Source of the DNA: Pseudalkalibacillus sp045920555
Lineage (GTDB): Bacteria > Bacillota > Bacilli > Bacillales > Fictibacillaceae
Length of the DNA stretch: 64,000 nucleotides
Direction of reading: 5' to 3'
Assembly (NCBI RefSeq): GCF_045920555.1
Contig: NZ_CP174509.1
Span: 806,001 to 870,000, forward strand
This document shows, piece after piece, positions 25,227-34,324 of this stretch (its first letter is position 1; every line of letters starts with the position of its first letter). Position numbers and translations under genes: made by a program. The notes beneath the pieces were generated by a model. The model was not told where the DNA came from. It was given only the letters and a program-made list of their open reading frames with translations, and did not search any database.

Positions 25227-26213
25227 ATGGCGACGATATCTGATGTAGCTAAACGTGCCGGATTATCACGCACTACTGTCTCACGTGTGATCAATCAACA
25301 TCCCTATGTCAGCGAGGAAAAGAAAAAACTTGTAATACAGGCGATGCAGGAGCTTCAATATGTACCGAATTCAAACGCACAGAAATTGAGGAAGCAAAGA
25401 ACCGAGACGATTGCGGTGTATGTGCCGCGTCTTACCAATCCATTTTTCAGTCAATTGGTTGAAACGATGGAAGAAGTCGCTGCAGAAAAAGGATTTCAAC
25501 TCTTATTCTGCCAAACAAGGTATAACAAGCAACAAGAATTAAGTTATCTGCAATTGTTACGAAGAAAGCAGATTGATGGATTAATCTTAACTTCAATGGA
25601 AAATCATTGGTCAGAAATTGAACCCTATTTAACATACGGCCCGATCGTCCTTTGCAATGAATATGATTATGAAGCAAAAGTTCCGATGGCACATCTCGAC
25701 CAGGTAATGGGCGGTTATATCGGAACAAAGCACTTGATCGACCGTGGACATCAATCGATCGTTTACTGCAGTTCAGAGCCAGGTGGCAGCAGGGTATCCA
25801 AAGGCAGGCAAGAAGGCTACATAAAAGCCATGCACCAGGCAGGCATCTCAATTGAACCAGAATGGATGTACACGGATCAATTCACGATAGAAGGCGGAAA
25901 ACGCTTATTCTATCGGCTCCATAATCTGAAGGAGCGGCCGACAGCAGTATTTACCGGAAGTGATGAAGTAGCTTCAGGGCTTATATTCGAAGCAAGGAAA
26001 AATGGCTACCGCATTCCTGATGATTTAGCCGTCATTGGATTTGATGATCAACCGGTCGCTGAACTGATGGACCTGACAACGGTCAAACAACCTATCCATC
26101 AATTAGGAAGGACTGCGATGGAGTTGATGGTCGAACAAATCCAGTCATCCAAAAAAATCACCACGAAACGAGTTGAATTACCATTTGAACTAATTATAAG
26201 AGAGTCAACCTAA
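25227..26213 (+). CDS. LacI-family transcriptional regulator of the alpha-glucoside operon
   Basis: This 328-aa protein has a LacI HTH (TISDVAKRAGLSRTTVSRVIN), the hinge region (YVPNSNAQKLRKQ) and a periplasmic-binding-like effector domain ending VELPFELIIREST. It is followed by an operator and then sugar ABC genes and an oligo-1,6-glucosidase, so an alpha-glucoside such as isomaltose, trehalose or palatinose is the likely inducer. It is probably autorepressed through the site at 25162. Confidence 0.9.
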   Translation: MATISDVAKRAGLSRTTVSRVINQHPYVSEEKKKLVIQAMQELQYVPNSNAQKLRKQRTETIAVYVPRLTNPFFSQLVETMEEVAAEKGFQLLFCQTRYNKQQELSYLQLLRRKQIDGLILTSMENHWSEIEPYLTYGPIVLCNEYDYEAKVPMAHLDQVMGGYIGTKHLIDRGHQSIVYCSSEPGGSRVSKGRQEGYIKAMHQAGISIEPEWMYTDQFTIEGGKRLFYRLHNLKERPTAVFTGSDEVASGLIFEARKNGYRIPDDLAVIGFDDQPVAELMDLTTVKQPIHQLGRTAMELMVEQIQSSKKITTKRVELPFELIIREST

Positions 26214-26254
26214 GGGGATTTTTAAGATTTTCATCTTTAATTTTTTACAAAATA

Positions 26255-26268
26255 TGAAATCGATTTCA
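26255..26268. promoter_or_regulatory. LacI-type operator 2 (also a perfect cre match)
   Basis: TGAAATCGATTTCA is a perfect 14-bp palindrome 22 bp before the ATG of the binding-protein gene. It differs from operator 1 at one position and also satisfies the cre consensus. It would gate the transporter genes separately from the regulator gene. Confidence 0.7.
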
Positions 26269-26289
26269 AAATTAAAGGAGGATATTAGT

Positions 26290-27588
26290 ATGAAAAAATC
26301 AAAATGGACAAGTTTGTTCTCAATTTTGCTCATATTGAGCCTTATCCTGGCGGCCTGTAACTCCAATGAAGATAGTGGAAGCGGCGGGAATGATGATGAA
26401 AACAAATCTGAAGATGAACAAGTGACAATTGTTTATGCAAGAGGTCAAGATGCTACGAAAGCGACAGATGAAATCATCAAAGCGTTTGAAAAAGAACATC
26501 CGAACATCAACGTTGAATTCCGTGAAATGCCCTCTGACACAGGAGCACAGCACGATGCTTACGTGACAGCATTGAACGGTAAATCTAGTGAAATTGATGT
26601 TATGGACCTTGATGTCGTGTGGCCGGCTGAATTTGCACAAGCGGGTTATGTGATGCCGCTCGATCGCTTCTTGAAAAATGACGGAATCGACTTAAAAGAT
26701 TACAACGAGGGTGCAGTAAGTGCTGCTAACTTTGAAGGAAGACAATGGGCAATGCCAAAATTCATCGATGCTGGAATGCTGTTCTACCAAACCGACATCA
26801 CAGAAGAACCATCGAAAAACTGGGATGAGCTTATGAGCCAGGCATCAGAGCTTAAAGGTGAGGAAGGCACGAAGTTCGGGTATTTGATGCAAGCAAAGCA
26901 ATATGAAGGATTGGTTTGTAACGCAGTTGAATTCATCGCCTCCTATGGTGGATCGATTGTTAATGAAGATGGTGAAGTGGTTGTAGATAGTGAAGAGTCG
27001 ATTAAAGGTCTTGAAAAGTTGGTTGAAGTAGCAAATTCAGACTTCGTGCCTGAAAATATAACGACGTTCACGGAGCCTGAATCCCATACTTCATTCATTG
27101 AAGGAGAATCACCATTCATCCGTAACTGGCCTTACCAGTATGCTTTAGCGAATGACGAAGAGCAATCTAAAATTGTCGGAAATGTTGGAGTTGTGCCGCT
27201 CCCAGAAGGGGATGCTGGATCTGCGGCAGCTCTTGGCGGATGGATGACAGCAATCAACCAATTTTCTGAGCACCCAGAAGAAGCCTGGGAATTCGTAAAA
27301 TTCATGACAGGACCTGAAGGGCAAAAGATTTCAGCGATTCATGGCGGTCTCGCTCCTACGATCTCTTCTCTCTTCGAGGATGAGGAAATTTTAGAAGCGA
27401 ACCCATTCTTTAAAGAAGAAGGATTCGTAAACGCACTTGAATCTGCAGTATCACGTCCGGTCGTTCCAAACTACCCGGAGATTTCAGAAATCATCCAGAT
27501 CGAAGTTTCTAAAGCGATCGCCGGGGAAAGCACACCAGAAGAAGCAGCAAAAGCAATGCAATCAAAAATCGAAAATGCCATGAAATAA
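26290..27588 (+). CDS. Alpha-glucoside ABC transporter substrate-binding lipoprotein
   Basis: This 432-aa family 1 extracellular sugar-binding protein has a lipoprotein signal with LILAACNSN and an acidic Gly/Ser linker. Core motifs include VMDLDVVWPAEFAQAGYV and a WMTAINQFSEHPEEAWEFVKF C-lobe helix region. It resembles ThuE/LpqY-type trehalose or maltose receptors. An ATG at 26254 overlaps the operator and lacks an RBS; AAAGGAGG precedes the chosen ATG. Two permease genes follow. No ATPase gene is present, so a shared MsmX-type ATPase is expected. Confidence 0.88.
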   Translation: MKKSKWTSLFSILLILSLILAACNSNEDSGSGGNDDENKSEDEQVTIVYARGQDATKATDEIIKAFEKEHPNINVEFREMPSDTGAQHDAYVTALNGKSSEIDVMDLDVVWPAEFAQAGYVMPLDRFLKNDGIDLKDYNEGAVSAANFEGRQWAMPKFIDAGMLFYQTDITEEPSKNWDELMSQASELKGEEGTKFGYLMQAKQYEGLVCNAVEFIASYGGSIVNEDGEVVVDSEESIKGLEKLVEVANSDFVPENITTFTEPESHTSFIEGESPFIRNWPYQYALANDEEQSKIVGNVGVVPLPEGDAGSAAALGGWMTAINQFSEHPEEAWEFVKFMTGPEGQKISAIHGGLAPTISSLFEDEEILEANPFFKEEGFVNALESAVSRPVVPNYPEISEIIQIEVSKAIAGESTPEEAAKAMQSKIENAMK

Positions 27589-27663
27589 CGAAATCAGATA
27601 GGGCTGGCTCTACCATATGTTACTTGGAGTTGGTATTAAAATGTCCATCCCCAGTAAGATACG

Positions 27664-29013
27664 ATGGGGTCAGCTTCCATCATCGAAAGGTGTGAAAATG
27701 GATTGAGTGATCATACTTCGAAACCTAAGAAGAAACGTAAACTTTCTGAGAGCTCCGTGGCTTACTTTTTGATTGCACCTTCACTTCTTCTGATTCTCGT
27801 TATTGCGATATGGCCGGTTATCCAGTCCTTCTATTTTTCTTTGTTTGATTTGAGACTGAACAATCCTACCAAATCAGAAGTCCATACGAGCCATATGATT
27901 GATCTCCAACGTTATTTAGATAACTATTTTCTATTAGAAGGTGCGATTGATAAAGAATTAGACAAAGCTGATGAAGGTAACACCGAAGCATTGAATGGTG
28001 TGAAAGAGGACCTCTCTAAACTAGATTCATCTTTATTAGAAGATGAAAAAATAAAAGAACGGTACGAAGTCATCGATGAAAAACTGATGAAATTTGAAAA
28101 GATCGGTCCAAAGGAAAAGCTTGTCGAGGTTGAGAAAGACCGGGCGGAAGAAATACAAACTACTCTGAATGATATCGAGAAAAAAGTGAAAGGTCTCAGC
28201 GACCTAGAAGACCCGAATACAGTCAAAGGGTTGAGTTCCGCTTTAGCTGATTCGGTCATCAAACCGAATTTCATCGGTTTCGACCATTATGCGAAAAATT
28301 TAACAGACAAAAGAATGTGGATGTCGATCTGGAATACCGTCGTCTTCACAGTCGTGTCTGTTGCAATCGAATTAGTGATCGGGCTGATGATCGCACTGCT
28401 TATCAATAAAGCATTCTTTGGAAGAGGGCTTGTCCGGGCATCCATCCTCATACCCTGGGCGATTCCTACAGTTGTTGCCGCTTTAATGTGGAAATTCCTT
28501 TACGATGGCCAGAATGGGATCGTTGCAAAAATATTTGAAGAAGTCGGTCTGGTCAATCGGATGGCGACACTCCTGACTACTGATACGGGAGCAATGTTTT
28601 CCGTAATTTTTGCGGATGTCTGGAAAACGACGCCTTATATGGCTTTATTACTGCTTGCTGGGCTTCAGACGATACCGACGAGCATGTATGAAGCAGCCGC
28701 AATCGATGGGGCGAACAAATGGAATCAGTTCTTCACGATTACACTTCCTTTATTGAAAACCAGTATACTTGTCGCCTTGTTATTCCGGACATTGGATGCA
28801 TTCCGCGTGTTTGATCTCATTTTCGTATTGACCGGAGGAGGTCCTGCCAATTCAACTGAAACCATATCCTTGCTTGCCTATAAAGTCATGATTGCTCAAT
28901 CGAACTTTGGAGAAGGTTCAGCTCTATCTGTGGTGGTTTTCCTCTGTGTAGCGATCATCTCCATGATTTACATTTCTTTATTAGGCAGAGATCTTTTGGA
29001 TGATAAAAAATAG
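27664..29013 (+). CDS. MalF-like sugar ABC permease with large extracytoplasmic insertion
   Basis: This 449-aa permease has membrane segment 1 at about residues 33-55, then about 150 charged, mostly helical residues before segment 2 near residue 220. Five more segments and the EAA motif (YEAAAIDGANKWNQFFTITLP) follow. ThuF-type permeases have only a short loop at that place, whereas enterobacterial MalF has a large P2 domain. The insertion here is Lys/Glu-rich, unlike MalF P2. The start is uncertain: ATG 27664 lacks an RBS, while an in-frame TTG at 27703 follows GAAAGG by 12 nt. Both give the same membrane part. Confidence 0.82.
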   Translation: MGSASIIERCENGLSDHTSKPKKKRKLSESSVAYFLIAPSLLLILVIAIWPVIQSFYFSLFDLRLNNPTKSEVHTSHMIDLQRYLDNYFLLEGAIDKELDKADEGNTEALNGVKEDLSKLDSSLLEDEKIKERYEVIDEKLMKFEKIGPKEKLVEVEKDRAEEIQTTLNDIEKKVKGLSDLEDPNTVKGLSSALADSVIKPNFIGFDHYAKNLTDKRMWMSIWNTVVFTVVSVAIELVIGLMIALLINKAFFGRGLVRASILIPWAIPTVVAALMWKFLYDGQNGIVAKIFEEVGLVNRMATLLTTDTGAMFSVIFADVWKTTPYMALLLLAGLQTIPTSMYEAAAIDGANKWNQFFTITLPLLKTSILVALLFRTLDAFRVFDLIFVLTGGGPANSTETISLLAYKVMIAQSNFGEGSALSVVVFLCVAIISMIYISLLGRDLLDDKK

Positions 29014-29035
29014 GAAAAAGGAGAGGGTGAGTTGA

Positions 29036-29863
29036 ATGCAGAAAAAAGCCGGACCTTTGTTTTATATCGGTTTATTCATATTTATTTTTCTAGTGATGTT
29101 TCCGTTTTTATGGATTCTGATCAGTTCATTAAAGCCCGTATCTGAATTATTTGGTGAAAAAGCGTTCGTTCCTTTTACATCGGATCCCACTTTTGTAAAC
29201 TATCAATCCGTATTCGTGAACCATCCATTCTTGACATACTTGAAAAATAGTTTGATAGTCTCTGGGGTGACAACTATATATACCGTCCTCATCGCTTCAT
29301 TTGCGGCTTATGCAATAGCACGGATGAAGTTCAGAGGTAAAACCGTCATACTGGGGCTTGTACTATCTGTCTCGATGTTCCCGCAGATTGCTACAATCTC
29401 CCCAATTTATATCATTCTGAAAAATCTAGGACTGACTAACAGTTACATCGGGCTGATCATACCGTATACGACCATTACTTTACCGTTATCGATTTGGATT
29501 CTTGTTACGTTCTTCAGAAAAATTCCCTTCGATCTGGAAGAGGCTGCAAAGATTGATGGAGCATCCATTATGCAAACGTACTGGCGGGTCATTCTTCCGC
29601 TTGCTGTACCAGGAATTTTCACAACAGCCATCCTTGTATTCATAGCGGCATGGAATGAGTTCTTGTTCGCCCTTGTCTTAAATACGCAAGAAGCATATAA
29701 AACAGTGCCTGTAGGGATCGCCATGTTCCAGGGACAATTTACAATCCCCTGGGGTGAAATTTCAGCAGCCACAGTCGTCGTTACAGTACCTTTAGTGATT
29801 ATGGTCTTGTTATTCCAACGCCGGATTGTTTCAGGACTGACTTCTGGTGCGGTGAAAGAATAG
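29036..29863 (+). CDS. MalG-like sugar ABC permease
   Basis: This 275-aa permease has six hydrophobic segments and a canonical EAA loop (LEEAAKIDGASIMQTYWRVILPLA). It starts 22 bp after the partner permease with an AGGAGAGGGTGAG region upstream. It forms the heterodimeric channel with the MalF-like protein. A dispersed repeat separates it from the glucosidase gene. Confidence 0.88.
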   Translation: MQKKAGPLFYIGLFIFIFLVMFPFLWILISSLKPVSELFGEKAFVPFTSDPTFVNYQSVFVNHPFLTYLKNSLIVSGVTTIYTVLIASFAAYAIARMKFRGKTVILGLVLSVSMFPQIATISPIYIILKNLGLTNSYIGLIIPYTTITLPLSIWILVTFFRKIPFDLEEAAKIDGASIMQTYWRVILPLAVPGIFTTAILVFIAAWNEFLFALVLNTQEAYKTVPVGIAMFQGQFTIPWGEISAATVVVTVPLVIMVLLFQRRIVSGLTSGAVKE

Positions 29864-29889
29864 TAGTTCTTTAGAAAGGCTTTGTAAGA

Positions 29890-30096
29890 GAAATTCACGA
29901 TACTCCTGAGGGAAAAGCGGGCCAGGCGAGACCCCGCAGGCCAATAACCATTAAGGATCTTCGAGTATAATAATGAACTTCGACTAAATGCTTCTAAAGA
30001 ATTCTCATCGAAGACACGAAAATGATTTCATTTTTGTGTTGAGATCCATGTTCAAGTGAGGAGGCTTGCGGTTCGCCGAGGAAGACAATTACGTAA
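29890..30096 (+). repeat. Dispersed ~210-bp repeat (element A, copy 2)
   Basis: It starts GAAATTCACGATACTCC, contains the GAGACCCCGCAGG and AAAATGATTTCATTTTTGTG blocks, and ends in a degenerate right terminus. It is nearly identical to the reverse complement of 17759-17970. It lies inside the sugar operon between the MalG-like permease and glucosidase genes. Confidence 0.75.
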
Positions 30097-30125
30097 CACA
30101 GAGCCTAAATGAATAGGAGGCAATC

Positions 30126-31820
30126 ATGGCAAAACAATGGTGGAAAGAAAGTGTCGTTTATCAAATCTATCCCAGAAGCTTCAACGACAGCGACAATGAT
30201 GGGATAGGAGATTTGAACGGAATTATTGAAAAGCTGGATTACTTGAAAGAGCTGGGAGTGGATGTCGTATGGTTATCGCCGGTTTACGAGTCCCCGAATG
30301 ATGATAACGGGTATGACATATCCGACTACCGTTCGATCTTGGATGAATTCGGTACGATGGACGATTGGGAACGTCTATTGGATGAGATGCATAGACGGGA
30401 CTTGAAACTCGTCATGGACCTTGTCGTCAACCACTCCTCAGATGAACATGCGTGGTTTGCAGAGTCCCGGAAATCAAAAGACAACCCGTACCGGGATTAC
30501 TATATTTGGTGTCCTGGAAAGAATGGTGGAGAACCGAACAATTGGGTATCGTTTTTCAGTGGATCGGCTTGGCAGTATGACGAAGCTACTGATGAATACT
30601 ATATACATCTGTTTACGAAAAAACAGCCGGACTTGAACTGGGAAAATCCAGAACTTCGGAAAGAAGTCTACGATCTTATGAAATATTGGCTCGATAAAGG
30701 TGTTGACGGGTTCCGCATGGATGTCATCAACGTCATCTCCAAAACACCTGGATTACCAGATGCAAAGGTCACGAATGATCGGAAATACCAGTGGGGTGGA
30801 GAGCACTTTGTTAACGGCCCGCGTTTTATGGAATTCATGCAAGAGATGAATGAAAAGGTCATTTCAAATTATGACGTCATGACGGTAGGCGAAATGCCGA
30901 TGGTTTCACCAGAGGATGGTGTTCGTTTCACGAATGAGAAAGATGGAATCGTCAATATGCTCTTTCAATTTGAACACATGGATGTCGACAGCATCCCAGG
31001 ACATGCTCTGGGAAAATGGGCGATCAATGATGAATGGAAGCTTACGGATCTGAAGAAAGTCATGAGTAAATGGCAGATAGAGATGCAAGAAGGGAACGGC
31101 TGGAACAGTCTTTACCTTGAAAACCATGACCAGCCGCGTTCCGTTTCGCGATTCGGAAATGACAAGAATTATCATGAGGAATCCGCTAAAATGCTTGCTA
31201 CATGGCTACATATGATGCAGGGAACCCCATATGTGTACCAGGGACAGGAGCTTGGTATGACGAACGTCGCCTTTGATAAACTCGAGGATTATAAGGATGT
31301 AGAAATCCATAACTTCTATCGGGATGTTGTAGAGAATGGGAATGAAGACCCTGATATGATCATGGAGGCGATCCGTGCAAAGGGAAGGGATAATGCAAGA
31401 ACGCCAATGCAATGGAATAGTGACACTAATGCAGGTTTTACGAATGCCGAGCCTTGGATTAAAGTGAATCTGAACTATACGGATATCAACGCAGAACAAC
31501 AGGTGAACGATCCGAATTCCATCTTTTCGTATTACAAAGAGTTGATTAAGCTCCGAAAACAGTATGAAATCGTGGTTTATGGCGATTACCAGTTGATCCT
31601 TGAGGATGATGAGCAGATTTATGCTTATATGCGTATATTAGGGAATGAAAAGCTGTTGGTTGTTACAAACTTCAGTAACAAAAAGCCTCTTTTCAAACTG
31701 CCTGAAGACATTTCTTTTGGTCAAAAAGAGCTTCTGATCGCCAACTATGAAGTACGGGATGAGGAAGTCAAGGAATTCACCTTAAAACCATATGAAGCAC
31801 GCGTATATAAATTAAAATAA
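30126..31820 (+). CDS. Oligo-1,6-glucosidase-type alpha-glucosidase (GH13)
   Basis: This 564-aa cytoplasmic GH13 enzyme has the (beta/alpha)8 signature regions DLVVNHSS, GFRMDVIN (nucleophile Asp199), VGEMP (acid/base Glu256) and ENHDQPR (Asp335). Val200 right after the nucleophile is the residue associated with alpha-1,6 specificity in oligo-1,6-glucosidases, where maltases carry Thr or Ala. Trehalose-6-phosphate hydrolase is a less likely alternative because the context is an ABC importer, not a PTS. It ends with a C-terminal beta domain and a strong terminator. Confidence 0.9.
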   Translation: MAKQWWKESVVYQIYPRSFNDSDNDGIGDLNGIIEKLDYLKELGVDVVWLSPVYESPNDDNGYDISDYRSILDEFGTMDDWERLLDEMHRRDLKLVMDLVVNHSSDEHAWFAESRKSKDNPYRDYYIWCPGKNGGEPNNWVSFFSGSAWQYDEATDEYYIHLFTKKQPDLNWENPELRKEVYDLMKYWLDKGVDGFRMDVINVISKTPGLPDAKVTNDRKYQWGGEHFVNGPRFMEFMQEMNEKVISNYDVMTVGEMPMVSPEDGVRFTNEKDGIVNMLFQFEHMDVDSIPGHALGKWAINDEWKLTDLKKVMSKWQIEMQEGNGWNSLYLENHDQPRSVSRFGNDKNYHEESAKMLATWLHMMQGTPYVYQGQELGMTNVAFDKLEDYKDVEIHNFYRDVVENGNEDPDMIMEAIRAKGRDNARTPMQWNSDTNAGFTNAEPWIKVNLNYTDINAEQQVNDPNSIFSYYKELIKLRKQYEIVVYGDYQLILEDDEQIYAYMRILGNEKLLVVTNFSNKKPLFKLPEDISFGQKELLIANYEVRDEEVKEFTLKPYEARVYKLK

Positions 31821-31849
31821 GGAACGGGATCAGAGTCCCGTTCCTTTTC
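31821..31849 (+). terminator. Terminator of the alpha-glucoside operon
   Basis: GGAACGGGA pairs with TCCCGTTCC (9 bp perfect, 6-nt loop), then TTTTCTCTTT. Confidence 0.88.
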
Positions 31850-31870
31850 TCTTTCTGCAAATTTTTCAAA

Positions 31871-32299
31871 TCAATTCATGGAAGACAATTTTTCGGATTC
31901 TTGCCTTTTAAAGATGGCTTGATCAAGTGCATAAGCCTTAGAACCACTGATAGAAAGGGCTACTGCCATAGCTAAAAGCGCTAGATCCAATTCATAGCCG
32001 GTCATTTGGCCATTACCTAAAAATCCTGCTGCAAGTTTCACTTTTACGATAGCACCGATCATTAATAGGACAAATAATGCGGATACAACTCTACTGAATA
32101 AACCAAGAACCAGAGCGATCCCTCCGATAAGTTCCAACAATGCAACACCATAAGCCAGAAACCCAGGAAGCCCGATGCTGTCGAACCATCCAGCGGTATT
32201 TCCTATCCCGCCCTGGAATTTTACAAGTCCATGGATAAAGAAAGTCATCCCTAATATAACCCGTAACACCAAATTACCTGCTTCATACTTATTTTCCAT
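31871..32299 (-). CDS. DoxX-family membrane protein
   Basis: This 142-aa protein has four hydrophobic segments and DoxX landmarks (RVILGMTFFIHGLVKF and LELIGGIALVLGLFSR). The upstream in-frame ATG (32371) lies inside the preceding gene's end; GGAGG 7 bp before 32299 decides the start. DoxX proteins are quinone- or redox-associated membrane proteins. In B. subtilis the paralogue CatD is co-expressed with the catechol dioxygenase CatE. Here it follows an extradiol-type dioxygenase by about 40 bp, so an analogous pair is likely. Confidence 0.85.
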   Translation of the reverse strand: MENKYEAGNLVLRVILGMTFFIHGLVKFQGGIGNTAGWFDSIGLPGFLAYGVALLELIGGIALVLGLFSRVVSALFVLLMIGAIVKVKLAAGFLGNGQMTGYELDLALLAMAVALSISGSKAYALDQAIFKRQESEKLSSMN

Positions 32300-32342
32300 A
32301 TTATTACCTCCAAGTAAGAATTTTGAAAGATTTTTAAAATGC

Positions 32343-33134
32343 TTATATCGATTCTCCAAATTGCCACACACTATGACTCAGATTTCCATATCGATAACTA
32401 CGATGTAACAATGTCGCACTTTGATCTTGATCGGCTGCGCCCATCGCATAGAAAATCGGAATGAAGTGTTCGTTCCCATATGGTGGTACCGCAAGTTCAG
32501 CAGCTGGGGCTAACGAATCGTAACTGAATAATGATTCCAAATCCCAATTCTTCAATCGTAGATCCAACCATTCATCAAAGTCTAGTGCCCATTGGTCGAC
32601 ACTTCCGTCATCGCTGCCCATCCTCAAAGCACTTAGATTATGGACAGTACCACCACTAGCTATGATCAATATATCATTTTCTCTTAAATGAGATAGGGAA
32701 CGACCAATTTCATACTGCTGGCGGGGCGTAAGAAGTGGGTTTACAGACATTGAAATGACAGGGATTTCAGCAGAAGGGTAGAGCATCTTAAGTACTACCC
32801 ATGCCCCATGATCCAACCCCCGCTTATGATCGACCTCATATGGAACACCGTGTTTTGTAAATAAATCTTTGATTTCTTCTGTAACGGATCCGCTTCCTTT
32901 CGCGGGATATTTTATACTATAAAGAGCTTCTGGAAATCCACCGAAATCATAGATGGTTTCAAACTCATCTACATCACTTACCTTTTGGATCGGTGATTCC
33001 CAGTGCGCTGAAAACAGTATGATAGCTCTAGGCTTTGCTAACGTACGTCCTAAGGTATACAAAAACCTGGTATACGTATTACTCTCGATTGCCAAAAGGG
33101 GTGCCCCATGAGCGATAAACAAAGATGGCATCAT
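32343..33134 (-). CDS. Class III extradiol ring-cleavage dioxygenase, DODA/LigB type
   Basis: This 263-aa protein begins MMPSLFIAHGAP, with the metal-ligand His in AHGAP, and has ILFSAHWE, DHGAWV and a C-terminal GNEHFIPIFYAMG. This pattern defines the DODA-type (YgiD-like) dioxygenases, which use a divalent metal and act on catechol-like substrates. AAAGGAGGAG lies 8 nt before the start. The physiological substrate is unknown; pairing with DoxX suggests detoxification of catechols or quinones. It is divergent from an XRE-cupin regulator. Confidence 0.85.
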   Translation of the reverse strand: MMPSLFIAHGAPLLAIESNTYTRFLYTLGRTLAKPRAIILFSAHWESPIQKVSDVDEFETIYDFGGFPEALYSIKYPAKGSGSVTEEIKDLFTKHGVPYEVDHKRGLDHGAWVVLKMLYPSAEIPVISMSVNPLLTPRQQYEIGRSLSHLRENDILIIASGGTVHNLSALRMGSDDGSVDQWALDFDEWLDLRLKNWDLESLFSYDSLAPAAELAVPPYGNEHFIPIFYAMGAADQDQSATLLHRSYRYGNLSHSVWQFGESI

Positions 33135-33201
33135 TATAAGTTCTCCTCCTTTTTTACGCAAGGTCGTATTTACCGAATTATTAAAATTTTTCTGATTTTT
33201 T

Positions 33202-33278
33202 ATTCATATAAGGATAAATTATTCTTATGAGTATACAACAACATAAAAAATAAGTTCCGTATGTTTCTTTATATGAAT
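33202..33278. promoter_or_regulatory. Widely spaced inverted repeat between dioxygenase and XRE-cupin genes
   Basis: ATTCATATAA (33202-33211) and TTATATGAAT (33269-33278) are perfect 10-bp inverted arms 57 bp apart. They lie in the divergent intergenic region and could be two operator half-sites for the adjacent regulator. The AT-rich background makes chance possible. Confidence 0.4.
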
Positions 33279-33355
33279 ATTAATTAGTTATAAGATAACA
33301 ATGAGTTTATAGATTGTCAATGAGTATTTTGCTAATATATAAATAAGTTTTTTAA

Positions 33356-33919
33356 ATGGAAACATTAGAGGTGATTAAACTGGAAATTGGTACAAAGATT
33401 CGTTCGATCCGAAACAGAAAGAAAATCACCATTGCTCAAATGTCTGAGGGGACTGGACTTTCAAAAGGTTTTATAAGCAATGTTGAAAATAATAATACTT
33501 CTCCATCGATCAGTACATTAAGTACGATTGCAGAGTACCTAAGAGTACCATTGCCTTATTTATTATTAGAAAAAAAACAACACATGCGAGTCATCAGGAA
33601 GAATTCAAGAACAAGCTCGACTTTCAATGGTTTAAAAATAGAGCATCTTACCTCAAAAGGCGGGCTCAGAATGATGATCGTGGAATTTCCGCCAGGGGCT
33701 TCTATTGGAGAACCCCATTCTCATGAGGGAGAAGAGTGCCATCTTGTATTGGAGGGGAAGATTCTGGCTGAGCAAGGAGAAGACTCCATCATTGTAGAAG
33801 AAGGGGATTCCTTTAGTTGGAATGCTAGTGTTCCTCACTTTGTGAAAAACGTAGGAGAGGGTAAAGCAATTGTCTTGATCTCAATTTATTCAGATACCGA
33901 ATTGACTGATGTATTGTAA
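33356..33919 (+). CDS. XRE-family regulator with C-terminal cupin domain
   Basis: This 187-aa protein has an XRE HTH at about residues 10-65 (IRSIRNRKKITIAQMSEGTGLSKGFISNVEN) and a cupin at 100-180 with the metal-type motif PHSHEGEECHLVLEG. Cupin-HTH regulators bind small ligands, but this ligand is unknown. The track start, ATG 33356, has no RBS. AGAGGTGATTAAA lies in front of an in-frame CTG at 33380, which would give MEIGTKIRSIR, the usual N-terminus of the family. It is divergent from the dioxygenase-DoxX pair and may control it. Confidence 0.85.
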   Translation: METLEVIKLEIGTKIRSIRNRKKITIAQMSEGTGLSKGFISNVENNNTSPSISTLSTIAEYLRVPLPYLLLEKKQHMRVIRKNSRTSSTFNGLKIEHLTSKGGLRMMIVEFPPGASIGEPHSHEGEECHLVLEGKILAEQGEDSIIVEEGDSFSWNASVPHFVKNVGEGKAIVLISIYSDTELTDVL

Positions 33920-34063
33920 TTTTGCATTCATCTCAACAACCGTAAAATCCTTTTCAAGAAGCTGGGTTTCCTTTATTTTGACCGAACGTTGATATGATAA
34001 AGATGAGTCTCGACGTTTTAAAAAACAATAGAACGGAAATGTAGTGTAAAAGGAGGTAATCCT

Positions 34064-34261
34064 ATGGATTCTAAAAATAATAAAAGTCAAAATAAACAGA
34101 AACTCCATAATCAGAAAGAGCCGGAACATACACTTCATGAGGATGAAACCGTAGACCCAATGCCTGTTGAAGATCAGAAACAAGAGATCAAGGAAGAGAG
34201 AAATAAACATCAAACAAAAGACGATTCATCAAGCGAAAGACGTTATCGTAAGAATGAATGA
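34064..34261 (+). CDS. Small hydrophilic protein of unknown function
   Basis: This 65-aa protein is extremely rich in Lys, Glu, Asp, Gln and Asn, with no hydrophobic segment, so it is probably disordered. It has a near-perfect AAAGGAGG 8 nt before the ATG and its own terminator 3 bp after the stop, which supports real expression. Small proteins of this composition are frequent in Bacillus and include stress or spore proteins; no family is recognised. Confidence 0.65.
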   Translation: MDSKNNKSQNKQKLHNQKEPEHTLHEDETVDPMPVEDQKQEIKEERNKHQTKDDSSSERRYRKNE

Positions 34262-34263
34262 GG

Positions 34264-34292
34264 AAAGCGACCTTTTTATGGTCGCTTTTTTT
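34264..34292 (+). terminator. Terminator of the small hydrophilic protein gene
   Basis: AAAGCGACC pairs with GGTCGCTTT over a 7-nt loop, then a run of eight Ts. Confidence 0.88.
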
Positions 34293-34324
34293 TACTCTTT
34301 AAAGTAGTCCTTTATAAGAGCTGT

